From an uncultured Bacteroides sp. (GTDB lineage Bacteria > Bacteroidota > Bacteroidia > Bacteroidales > Bacteroidaceae): DNA of 23,366 nucleotides. A program made the position numbers and the translations under genes. The stretch is taken from NCBI RefSeq assembly GCF_905207245.1, contig NZ_CAJLKP010000090.1, forward strand, positions 1-23,366. The letters run 5' to 3'. Shown piece by piece: positions 7,177-13,057 of the stretch; position 1 is the first letter of the stretch, and every line of letters begins with the position of its first letter. Below the pieces are notes generated by a model. It saw only the letters and a list, made by a program, of their open reading frames with translations, did not search any database and was not told the origin of the DNA.

Positions 7177-7207
7177 CAAATATATAAGATATATTCTACA
7201 CTTCAAA
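7177..7207 (-). promoter_or_regulatory. Early-operon promoter (Bacteroides type)
   Basis: On the minus strand TTTG (7204-7207) is followed by 19 bases and then TATATTTG (7177-7184). This matches the Bacteroidota consensus of a -33 TTTG, a spacer of about 19-20 and a -7 TAnnTTTG. Transcription would start near 7170 and run leftward into the regulator gene at 7116. It is the best-formed phage promoter in the window. Confidence 0.7.
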
Positions 7208-7229
7208 ATAAATAATAAGATATTTTCTA
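7184..7229. repeat. Two 15-bp near-identical repeats, candidate repressor operators
   Basis: ATAAGATATATTCTA (7184-7198) and ATAAGATATTTTCTA (7215-7229) differ at one base and are 31 bp apart, start to start, close to three helical turns. Each contains the dyad AGA-N5-TCT. The first covers the edge of the early -7 box and its spacer; the second ends on the A of the repressor ATG. This placement is what an operator pair for the adjacent repressor should look like: one site silences the early operon, the other limits repressor synthesis. Confidence 0.6.
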
Positions 7230-7879
7230 TGAAAACAGAGAGTACAGTTCAAAGAATTAAGAAATACATTGATTATAAGGGTATTTCAATAAGAAGGTTT
7301 GAGGAGTCTGTAGGCTTTTCTAATGGCTCATTTGGAAGCCAATATAAGAATAATAAAACAATTGGAGTAGACAAAGTAGAATATATTCTACGCTACTACA
7401 GCGACATATCTCCTGAATGGCTTCTCACAGGTAAGGGCTCTATGCTTCGTTCCGATCCACCTGCCCTGATCAGTTATGAACCAACCATAGGAGTACCTTA
7501 TTATGATGTGGACTTTATAGCTGGTTTTGATCAGATATTCAATGACCAAACACTTCTTCCAGCTCATAATGTAGTTTTTAAGCCATTTGAAAAAGCGACT
7601 TTATGGTGTAACGTTACAGGTCACAGCATGGAACAAAAGATAAATCACGGAGATATCATAGCCCTAAAGGAGTGTACAGTTAATGATGTTCAATATGGTG
7701 AAATCTATGCCGTAGTCTTGGATACCATACGTACAGTGAAGATACTCCGAAAATCAGAAGACCCTCACAAGTTCCGTTATGTTCCGGTTAATAAAGCGGA
7801 ATATGATGATCAGGACTTTGACAAAAGCCGTATAATAAAGATATATGAGGTGCTGGGCAACATTAGCAAGTTCTTTTAA
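7229..7879 (+). CDS. LexA/CI-type phage repressor with S24 self-cleavage domain (216 aa)
   Basis: The N-terminal domain (about 1-70) is a helix-turn-helix of the XRE type ending in the typical SPEWLLTGKG. The C-terminal domain is a peptidase S24: Ser133 in GHSM and Lys171 in RTVKIL are the catalytic dyad. An Ala98-Gly99 bond in DFIAGF lies 35 residues before the serine, the same spacing as the LexA cleavage site. The protein should hold the prophage silent and may cleave itself when RecA is activated by DNA damage. Mu's own c repressor is not of this type, so the immunity module differs from Mu. It is divergent from the early operon, has candidate operators at its start and is followed after 24 bp by a small gene. 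Confidence 0.9.
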   Translation: MKTESTVQRIKKYIDYKGISIRRFEESVGFSNGSFGSQYKNNKTIGVDKVEYILRYYSDISPEWLLTGKGSMLRSDPPALISYEPTIGVPYYDVDFIAGFDQIFNDQTLLPAHNVVFKPFEKATLWCNVTGHSMEQKINHGDIIALKECTVNDVQYGEIYAVVLDTIRTVKILRKSEDPHKFRYVPVNKAEYDDQDFDKSRIIKIYEVLGNISKFF

Positions 7880-7903
7880 ACAACGACTAATAACTAAGTA
7901 ATA

Positions 7904-8257
7904 ATGAAAGAATCCACTTATAAAATAACTATAGTCTATAATGATCTATTCATAGATCAAGGTAGCAGAAGAAAGGGAGATGAAAGAAATAGGGAATTTT
8001 GGCAGGCTATGGACGGGCTTCACTCCAGATACCCTGGATGTAATATTCTTGTAGAACGCTACGCTAAAGAGCATTTTTCAACCGGCATAGGTGAAGACGT
8101 ACGGATTATTTGCAGTTCTCCTGATGTTCAGAAGATGGCAGATCATATTTATGATACTCATTATTATGTTGTTCCGATATCCCTATCTGTACTGGGAGAT
8201 GGGGAAAAAGAGGACGCGATAGCTCATGTATTGCGTAACGATGTAATGAATCCGTGA
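7904..8257 (+). CDS. Small protein in the repressor operon (117 aa), function unknown
   Basis: Not recognised. Starts at MKESTYKITIVYN 24 bp after the repressor stop, so it is almost certainly co-transcribed with it and expressed in the lysogen. The sequence looks like a small alpha/beta domain (YKITIVYNDLFI, GCNILVERYAK, EDVRIICSSPDVQKMADHIYD). Its place suggests a role in immunity, superinfection exclusion or host benefit, which is inference. Its last 150 bp overlap, on the opposite strand, a possible gene at 8106-8402. Confidence 0.7.
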   Translation: MKESTYKITIVYNDLFIDQGSRRKGDERNREFWQAMDGLHSRYPGCNILVERYAKEHFSTGIGEDVRIICSSPDVQKMADHIYDTHYYVVPISLSVLGDGEKEDAIAHVLRNDVMNP

Positions 8258-8402
8258 GATAAAGAGATAAATCTGTATAATCATTTATACTCAAATTGTC
8301 CGTTTGGACTTCAGTTGTCAATGTATTTCCTCCACAGTAATCCACTATCCGATGATCGTTTTCATCCAAAAAGTCAAATGTTACCACTAATATCCCCTTC
8401 AT
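8106..8402 (-). CDS. Possible small protein (98 aa), antisense to the end of the repressor operon
   Basis: The first 60 or so residues (from MKGILVVTFDFLDENDH) have natural protein-like composition and lie mostly outside the plus-strand gene. The remainder (from about RYAIHELSRPL) is antisense to that gene and looks like shadow sequence. The start ATG at 8402 is 15 bp past a hairpin. Either a real small gene has lost its original stop and run on, or the frame is fortuitous. I keep it as doubtful because convergent overlaps of 150 bp are rare. Confidence 0.4.
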   Translation of the reverse strand: MKGILVVTFDFLDENDHRIVDYCGGNTLTTEVQTDNLSINDYTDLSLYLTDSLHRYAIHELSRPLFPHLPVQIGISEQHNNEYHKYDLPSSEHQENCK

Positions 8403-8417
8403 AGCTCTTAATTTTAA

Positions 8418-8441
8418 GCTCCCGGCACAATCACCGGGAGC
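8418..8441 (+). terminator. Hairpin terminator after the repressor operon
   Basis: GCTCCCGG and CCGGGAGC form a perfect 8-bp GC-rich stem with an 8-base loop, followed by ATTTTCC on the plus strand. On the minus strand the same stem is followed by TTAAAATT, so it could also stop transcription coming from the tRNA gene. Its T-runs are short. Confidence 0.6.
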
Positions 8442-8546
8442 ATTTTCCATCAACAATCAATCAATAACCTTAAATCTCCGTACGTTTTATCCCTCAGTCG
8501 GAGCACTGATCAGCGGGAACGTTACTAACACCTTCAAAAACTATTG

Positions 8547-8619
8547 TGGCGAAAGCAAGACTCGAACTTACAACCTCAAGGCTATGACCCTTGCGAGCTA
8601 CCAATTGCTCCATTTCGCA
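8547..8619 (-). tRNA. tRNA with CAU anticodon, initiator-like (phage-encoded)
   Basis: A complete 73-base cloverleaf folds on the minus strand: acceptor pairs 2-71 to 7-66 (GCGAAA/TTTCGC), D-stem GAGC/GCTC with loop AATTGGTA, anticodon stem CAAGG/CCTTG with loop GTCATAG, variable AGGTT, T-stem GTAAG/CTTGC (one G-T pair) with loop TTCGAGT, and A73. CCA is not encoded. The anticodon is CAT. Position 1 (T) cannot pair with 72 (C), and the D-stem has A11-T24; both are marks of bacterial initiator tRNA. Of the three G-C pairs expected in the initiator anticodon stem only two are present, and loop bases G32 and G38 are unusual. It lies in the phage immunity end with its own -7 box upstream. An elongator Met or lysidine-modified Ile tRNA is the alternative. 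Confidence 0.8.
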
Positions 8620-8652
8620 GTATGAAATATGCCATTAATACGTCTTATTCTG

Positions 8653-8660
8653 CAAATATA
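8653..8660 (-). promoter_or_regulatory. -7 box upstream of the phage tRNA
   Basis: TATATTTG on the minus strand fits TAnnTTTG and ends 33 bp before the tRNA 5' end, which gives a short leader. No -33 element at normal spacing is visible. Confidence 0.45.
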
Positions 8661-8766
8661 GTAGCAATAATAGCATAATACATTATCTATCAACTATTTA
8701 ACATTATAGCATCTACAACAACAACGTATTTAAGGTGTCAACTCAGGCACAAAACTGCCATTTTCG

Positions 8767-8788
8767 CCTATATTTTGCATATTATAGG
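8767..8788. repeat. Small inverted repeat in the noncoding end region
   Basis: CCTATA and TATAGG are perfect arms of 6 bp around a 10-base centre containing TTGCAT. It lies in the 480-bp AT-rich noncoding stretch (8620-9102) between the tRNA and the terminal small gene. That stretch otherwise holds the tRNA promoter, the paired 11-bp repeats and the promoter of the 69-aa gene; I see no further gene in it. Confidence 0.35.
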
Positions 8789-8817
8789 TGCAAACTCGAA
8801 CGAAAAAAACAGGTGTT

Positions 8818-8884
8818 TTGAATGTGTGTTGAATGTGTGTGTTGTGCAATTCGTTTTATTAATTGAATGTGTGTTGAATGTGTG
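8818..8884 (+). repeat. Two tandem pairs of an 11-bp repeat (TTGAATGTGTG)
   Basis: Four exact copies of TTGAATGTGTG occur at 8818-8828, 8829-8839, 8863-8873 and 8874-8884. Copies within a pair abut, so their period is 11 bp, about one helical turn; the pairs repeat at 45 bp. This is protein-binding-site geometry, not a CRISPR or a coding repeat. Candidate ligands are the transposase (an enhancer, as in Mu), the repressor or a host factor. Confidence 0.75.
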
Positions 8885-9067
8885 TCTTCATGTGTATTGC
8901 GATATTTAACTATAAATTAACAATAAATTGGCGTAGTAATAGGTGTACTACTCCATAGTATAGATATTATATGTGTATTCCAATGTACACATCAACGGAA
9001 TGAATATTCTCTGCTATGTAGCTATTTTATTTCTTGCTTAATACTTCTATATAGTTATTATTTGGAA

Positions 9068-9075
9068 TATATTTG
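9068..9075 (+). promoter_or_regulatory. -7 box for the terminal small gene
   Basis: TATATTTG fits TAnnTTTG and places the start of transcription near 9083, about 20 bases before the ATG at 9103. A TTG codon inside this box is in frame with the gene, but it is the promoter and not a likely translation start. Confidence 0.5.
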
Positions 9076-9102
9076 CAAAAAAAACTTCTAAATAAAGATG
9101 AT

Positions 9103-9312
9103 ATGACTAAAGTTATTCACGTGCACCTGATCTTTGAGAAGAAAGATTATTATTTCGGTAGCATCAGCGCAATCTATGATGTTTTAAACGATGTTAAAAT
9201 CGGCATTAAACAAAGCACCCTGCTCCACGCTGGTCTGTGTGACGGAGGTGTAAAACTTACTCAGAGAGCCATTATAAGGCAGTCTCATCTCATCCGTAGC
9301 GGGAGAGAGTAA
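9103..9312 (+). CDS. Small phage-terminal protein (69 aa), function unknown
   Basis: Starts at MTKVIHVHLIFEKK, chosen over an in-frame TTG 10 codons upstream that lies in the promoter. The sequence begins with a beta strand, then YFGSISAIYD and a helix ending in a Leu-His-rich turn (STLLHAGL), and finishes with a basic segment KLTQRAIIRQSHLIRSGR. The pattern, a short strand followed by a helix that ends in basic residues, would suit a small nucleic-acid-binding protein, but no known family is matched. It is the last gene before the phage terminus, reads outward and ends 17 bp before a strong hairpin. Confidence 0.7.
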   Translation: MTKVIHVHLIFEKKDYYFGSISAIYDVLNDVKIGIKQSTLLHAGLCDGGVKLTQRAIIRQSHLIRSGRE

Positions 9313-9329
9313 TCATCCCTACAAATAAA

Positions 9330-9376
9330 AAAGATAGGCTATTTTGCTAATCATATAGCTAAAATAGCCTATCTTT
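9330..9376 (+). terminator. Strong bidirectional hairpin terminator near the phage end
   Basis: AAAGATAGGCTATTTT (9330-9345) and its exact complement (9361-9376) form a 16-bp stem, extended by GCTA/TAGC with one bulge. The left arm begins with an A-run and the right arm ends in TTT, so it can terminate in both directions. It insulates the phage end from transcription of the 69-aa gene and from the host. Confidence 0.8.
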
Positions 9377-9384
9377 GTGTGTCG

Positions 9385-9453
9385 ATGTAACATTTGAGGT
9401 TCGATGTAACGCTCAGACCTCAATAATGTAACTCATTTGTTGCCCATTGTAAC
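9385..9453 (+). other. Array of four TGTAAC boxes, putative transposase-binding sites
   Basis: ATGTAAC occurs at 9385, 9404 and 9426 and TTGTAAC at 9447, spacings of 19, 22 and 21 bp, about two helical turns. The first two share the longer core TCGATGTAAC. They fill the noncoding stretch just inside the phage end. Mu ends carry similar multiple MuA sites; the identity of the binder is inferred. Confidence 0.65.
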
Positions 9454-9536
9454 ATTTCGTTTTAAGTCAAGGTTCACACACCAATCAGCCTCAATCGCCG
9501 TGTTCATCGGCATTTCAGCCCAATCAACTCACCTCG

Positions 9537-9878
9537 TCACTTTACACAATTCGTTCTGTGCCCCATATGAGAATAGACACTCGTTGTTTCTTTCTCTCCC
9601 AGCTCCAACCGCCGGACGGCGAATGTTATCCCTAACAGACGCACCAGCCATACATAAAAAAAGATTTCCCAACGATTGGGCGCCACTTCCCGATGGGTGT
9701 AACTGCGCAACGTAGCATAGTGCCTGCTTTCATCTTCTGAAATACGTTGCAGTATTTTCCGGTTTTCCGAATCTTTTTCAATAGCTGCCAATTTCTTATA
9801 TATGATGCACGATGTGATTTCTTCCCGCTGGAAACCAATCATTTTCTTCAATAGTTCTTGCTCCGTTTCTTGTCTCAT
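9537..9878 (-). pseudogene. Ferritin-like (rubrerythrin-type) protein, cut by the prophage end
   Basis: The N-terminal part of a host gene. Residues of about 5-60 carry ferritin-like di-iron elements: Glu19/Glu20 in FQREEIT and Glu50-x2-His53 in EDESRHY. The segment WEIFFYVWLVRLLGITFAVRRLE follows. In Bacteroides such domains commonly continue with a further acidic helix and a VIT1/CCC1 metal-transporter domain (total nearer 290 aa). Here the frame changes character after about residue 103 and stops at 113, inside the sequence I assign to the phage end. The lost part should lie beyond the other end of the prophage. A -7 box, TAATTTTG (minus strand, 9901-9908), with TTG 18 bp upstream lies before the start. 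Only a short, non-functional product is likely. Confidence 0.8.
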
Positions 9879-10009
9879 TTTTCTATAAATTAAGTAAACA
9901 CAAAATTATGAATAATCAATGTTATACAACAATCAAACTCATAATTGTTTTCATGAGAACATACGTTTTTTCTCGAAAAGAGTCAGAAGACAATAAAAAT
10001 GCAGTTGTT

Positions 10010-10945
10010 TTAAAATAAAGAAAGTTGGTCAGTGCGGAGACTCCTCATTTCCCGTTCAACAATTACGGCATCCTCCCCCACTTCTCCAATCAGCATCGGA
10101 GAGTTTTTGTCGTGCTTGCTACGGTTAAATTTCGCCGTATTATAATTACCTTTAATTGCATAACAGTAGATGCACCCGTTAAGACAGCTTTCATAAGTAC
10201 CAATATCAATGCTTTCCACACAACGGCAGATGTCCCGTTGGTTCTTGTCCTTACGGGAGAGAATGGGATAGCCTGTGATTCTTTCAATCAGACGGTTGTC
10301 CACACACAAGCCACTTGGAATGCCTATATGAGATAAATCTACTTTAATGGTGCAAGTATCCAGTTCCATCGATAACTCATCTGCTGTTTTCTTAAAGGTG
10401 ACTGCCATCGCCTCTATATCTTCTTTTGCCAGTGTCTCTATATTAAATTCACGAAGAGATGCACGGACATGCGGATAATGGTCGATAAAACCCAACATAC
10501 ATTTCTCCGTATATCCTTGCAAAGCAGATGCCATTTCAGCAAACTTATCCTGATGAAAAGCGACTGTATACTGTTCATTCGTAAGGATAGGGTCATACCG
10601 CCACACCACTTTTTCCTTTCCTATCTTATCGGCAAGACGCTTAAAAGTATCAATACGCTTGTCAAGCGGTGGTAATTTGCTTTCCAATTCTGTCCCGTAG
10701 GGATTCAGTGTAAACTGAAAATAATATTTATAGTCAGCCAGCCTATCCAGTTTCTCAATCATCGGAGCCGGATTCTTTGTCCAAAACACTACACAATCAA
10801 TGACAGCAGGGTCTAAACTGACCCTGCTAATCATATTTGGATTATACGGATTCGGTACAAGGACATATCTTTCACTGATCCGGTTGAAAAACCATTCCGA
10901 ATAGAAGGCAGGAATATCCGTTCTGCGGCTGGCACTTATTATCAT
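10010..10945 (-). CDS. DUF1848 protein with C-terminal radical-SAM-like FeS motif (311 aa)
   Basis: The opening MIISASRRTDIPAFYSEW is typical of the DUF1848 family. Near the C-terminus a C-x3-C-x2-C motif (Cys254, Cys258, Cys261, in ESCLNGCIYCYA) has the spacing of the radical SAM iron-sulfur ligands, and Cys240 and Cys242 lie just before it. In ordinary radical SAM enzymes this motif is N-terminal, so the domain order is reversed; this is a known feature of the family, whose reaction is unknown. Cytoplasmic, no signal peptide. It starts 9 bp after the stop of the preceding unknown gene, so they form a two-gene operon. Full length. Confidence 0.9.
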   Translation of the reverse strand: MIISASRRTDIPAFYSEWFFNRISERYVLVPNPYNPNMISRVSLDPAVIDCVVFWTKNPAPMIEKLDRLADYKYYFQFTLNPYGTELESKLPPLDKRIDTFKRLADKIGKEKVVWRYDPILTNEQYTVAFHQDKFAEMASALQGYTEKCMLGFIDHYPHVRASLREFNIETLAKEDIEAMAVTFKKTADELSMELDTCTIKVDLSHIGIPSGLCVDNRLIERITGYPILSRKDKNQRDICRCVESIDIGTYESCLNGCIYCYAIKGNYNTAKFNRSKHDKNSPMLIGEVGEDAVIVEREMRSLRTDQLSLF

Positions 10946-10954
10946 ATTGCCACC

Positions 10955-11476
10955 CTATTCTTCTTTAGACGACGGAACCACATAATCTTCTTTAATGAAC
11001 TCATCATACACCCTCTTAGGATGATCGAACGGAGCTACCCCCGTACGGTCTTCATTAAAGTTCTCACGCCGGAACTTCTTCAATTTCAGATTGTCTTCAG
11101 CATATTCCCTCAGTTTCCTTTTCTCCTGACCATACAAAGAGCTGGATAACACTTCAGATTCCAACAAACTCTCTTTAGGAGTGATGGATGGTAATAAGTT
11201 CTGTTCCAAAAGTCCGCGATACGCCCCATTATACTCACACCAGACATTATTACCCAGAACAAACAAACGATAGGTATAGTTGGACCATGCTGTTTTGATA
11301 GTTATTTCACGAGCATAGATTTCTACTGTCGCTTCCGAAGCATAACTCGGATCGCGAATAACAACCAACTTCCGACCTGAAATATCTTCCTTTACAGAAG
11401 CAATCCATCTTTCACCATGCAAGATTTCTTCAATAATTTCAGGCAGTTTTTCTTTAATTTCAAAATGTATTCTCAT
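10955..11476 (-). CDS. Hypothetical protein (173 aa)
   Basis: Not recognised. The N-terminal 90 residues look like a beta-rich domain (RKLVVIRDP, ATVEIYAREITIKTAWSNYTYRLFVLGNNVWCEYNG). The rest is helical, charged and Lys/Arg/Glu-rich (YGQEKRKLREYAEDNLKLKKF) and ends in an acidic tail. No signal peptide. It precedes the DUF1848 gene by 9 bp and is probably co-expressed with it, so it might be a partner or substrate of that enzyme. Upstream, TTATCTTTAGG is close to a -7 box. Confidence 0.75.
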   Translation of the reverse strand: MRIHFEIKEKLPEIIEEILHGERWIASVKEDISGRKLVVIRDPSYASEATVEIYAREITIKTAWSNYTYRLFVLGNNVWCEYNGAYRGLLEQNLLPSITPKESLLESEVLSSSLYGQEKRKLREYAEDNLKLKKFRRENFNEDRTGVAPFDHPKRVYDEFIKEDYVVPSSKEE

Positions 11477-11579
11477 GTTCTTTGCCTGTGGGTCAGGACT
11501 TTTTTATTACCCCCAATTTGATATATGCCCCTAAAGATAACGAAAATTCATTTGAAAAACAATAAGTGCCGCGAAAATA

Positions 11580-12764
11580 TTATCTATTTGCCATCCGATA
11601 GATGTTTTCCATATCTTCACGATACAATATCTTCAAATTTCCTGTCGTTCCCTTTCCACCGGAACTGCACTTATCCGCCATTATTCTGATTTCGTCATCC
11701 GTAGCCTGCCGCCCTATCAACTGGCAGATGCTGACAGGCATTCCGATAGCACGATAGAAATTCTCCATGGCTTCAATACCCGCCAAAGCTGTATGTTCAG
11801 CCGACTTAAAATCATTCGTCACTCCCATCACATTTACGGCAAATTGTGCAAAGCGTGTCACATTCTCCTTATAAACATATCGCGCCCAACTTCCCCAAAG
11901 AGCTGCCAGACCTGCACCATGAGCCACATCAAAGAGTGCGCTTAGTTCATGTTCAAGTTGGTGTGTAGCCCAGTCTCCGGTAGTTCCGCATCCCGTCAGG
12001 TCATTGTGTGCCAAACTGCCGGCCCACATAATCTGTGCACGGTGAGCGTAATTCTCCGGGGCTTTCAGTACTTCAAAAGCACTGTCCTTCACGGTGCGAA
12101 GAATGCCTTCGGCCACAGCATCGGTCACAGTCATGTCATCATCGTGAGAGAAGTAACGCTCCATCGTGTGCATCATGATGTCCGTCACGCCGCAAGCTGT
12201 CTGATAGTTGGGCAACGTAAAGGTACGTTCCGGATTCATCACCGCAAACTTGCAACGGCATAAGTCATTGGAATATCCTTTCTTCAAGTCACCATCTTCA
12301 TTGGTGACTACGGTACTGTTGCTCATTTCACTGCCTGCCGCCGGAATTGTCAGTACGGCAGCCACCGGAAGACAAACTTTTGCTCTTGCCTCGCCCATAT
12401 AGAAATCCCAGACATCCCCTTCATAAAGCACACCAAAGGCAATGGCTTTCGCAGAATCGATGACACTACCTCCGCCCACAGCCAGAATAAAGTCAATCCC
12501 CTCTTTCCGGCACAGCTCAATACCTTCGTGCACCATCGACAAACGGGGATTAGGCACTACCCCACCTAATTTAACATAGGTGATACCTTCTGCTTCCAAT
12601 GCCCGGCAAATCTTGTCGAGCAAGCCGGAGCGCTCAGCACTCTGTCCACCATAATGTACCAGAACATTCGTTCCACCATATTGTTTCACCAGTTTTCCTG
12701 TTTTCTCTTCCGAAGCTGCCCCAAACACTACTTCCGTAGGAGCATAATAAGTAAAGTCTCTCAT
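11580..12764 (-). CDS. Iron-containing alcohol dehydrogenase, butanol-dehydrogenase type (394 aa)
   Basis: Group III (iron-dependent) alcohol dehydrogenase, which reduces aldehydes to alcohols with NAD(P)H. Residues 96-104 give the nucleotide-binding GGGSVIDSA, and metal ligands are readable as Asp195 (GVTDIMMHT), His199, His268 (THQLEHE) and His282 (DVAHGAG). Length is normal. The start MRDFTYYAPT is used because it is the family's usual opening and the earlier in-frame ATG would lie within the promoter. A good Bacteroides promoter lies just upstream. It stands alone, oriented away from the dihydroorotate-dehydrogenase-like gene. It probably disposes of fermentation electrons; the real substrate is not determinable. 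Nearest relatives are of the BdhA/YugJ type. Confidence 0.9.
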   Translation of the reverse strand: MRDFTYYAPTEVVFGAASEEKTGKLVKQYGGTNVLVHYGGQSAERSGLLDKICRALEAEGITYVKLGGVVPNPRLSMVHEGIELCRKEGIDFILAVGGGSVIDSAKAIAFGVLYEGDVWDFYMGEARAKVCLPVAAVLTIPAAGSEMSNSTVVTNEDGDLKKGYSNDLCRCKFAVMNPERTFTLPNYQTACGVTDIMMHTMERYFSHDDDMTVTDAVAEGILRTVKDSAFEVLKAPENYAHRAQIMWAGSLAHNDLTGCGTTGDWATHQLEHELSALFDVAHGAGLAALWGSWARYVYKENVTRFAQFAVNVMGVTNDFKSAEHTALAGIEAMENFYRAIGMPVSICQLIGRQATDDEIRIMADKCSSGGKGTTGNLKILYREDMENIYRMANR

Positions 12765-12792
12765 TGTTCGATATGATTGCTTGGTTATTATA

Positions 12793-12824
12793 CAAAGATA
12801 GAACACTAATATCAAAGATACAAG
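12793..12824 (-). promoter_or_regulatory. Promoter of the alcohol dehydrogenase gene
   Basis: On the minus strand the -7 box TATCTTTG (12793-12800) is preceded, after 20 bases, by CCTTG (from about 12821), matching the Bacteroidota spacing. A second TATCTTTG lies at 12813-12820. Transcription would start near 12786 and the ATG is at 12764. Confidence 0.6.
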
Positions 12825-13026
12825 GTTTATAGAAGTTATAACCTGCCAAAGGAATTATTCACACTTCTTTAATCCTGCACGACAAACTCTTCTTCATCTT
12901 TTATTTTCTTCTATCTATACTTGATGATTACTTATCATTCTCGTTCCCTATTCCTATCCATTCAGAATATAACTTTTCTTTATGTCTGATAAAAGAGTAT
13001 GAATAGGATATCCGGGCAAAATGGCA

Positions 13027-13034
13027 TAGTTTTG
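13027..13034 (+). promoter_or_regulatory. -7 box of the dihydroorotate-dehydrogenase-like gene
   Basis: TAGTTTTG fits TAnnTTTG and ends 23 bp before the ATG at 13058. No clear -33 motif is visible. Confidence 0.4.
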
Positions 13035-13057
13035 TAACGAATTAAACAGAATATATC

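Larger units (their letters stand above)
1..9548. mobile_element. Mu-like transposable prophage, transposase-proximal end
   Basis: This is the early and immunity end of a Mu-type phage, inverted relative to the window. Seen: a MuA-like DDE transposase, a MuB-like ATPase, a GemA-like protein and a Gam-like start on the minus strand, a divergently oriented S24-type repressor, and a noncoding terminus with regularly spaced TGTAAC boxes. In Mu the order from the left end is repressor, early regulator, A, B, then kil/gam and gemA, which this matches. The right boundary lies inside a ferritin-like gene at roughly 9535-9575; the last CA of TTTACACA at 9541-9548 is one candidate terminus, because Mu-type ends begin with TG on the phage strand. 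The distal genes are beyond the left edge. Mu-like phages of Bacteroides (the hankyphage group) are known; membership of that group is inference. Confidence 0.9.

Noticed and set aside
8818..8884. Short CRISPR-like array
   Set aside because: The unit is 11 bp, copies abut in pairs with no unique spacers of normal length, and there are no cas genes; protein-binding sites are the better reading.
12765..12815. N-terminal extension of the alcohol dehydrogenase
   Set aside because: The segment overlaps the -7 promoter box, and the family normally begins at MRDFTYYAPT or an equivalent.
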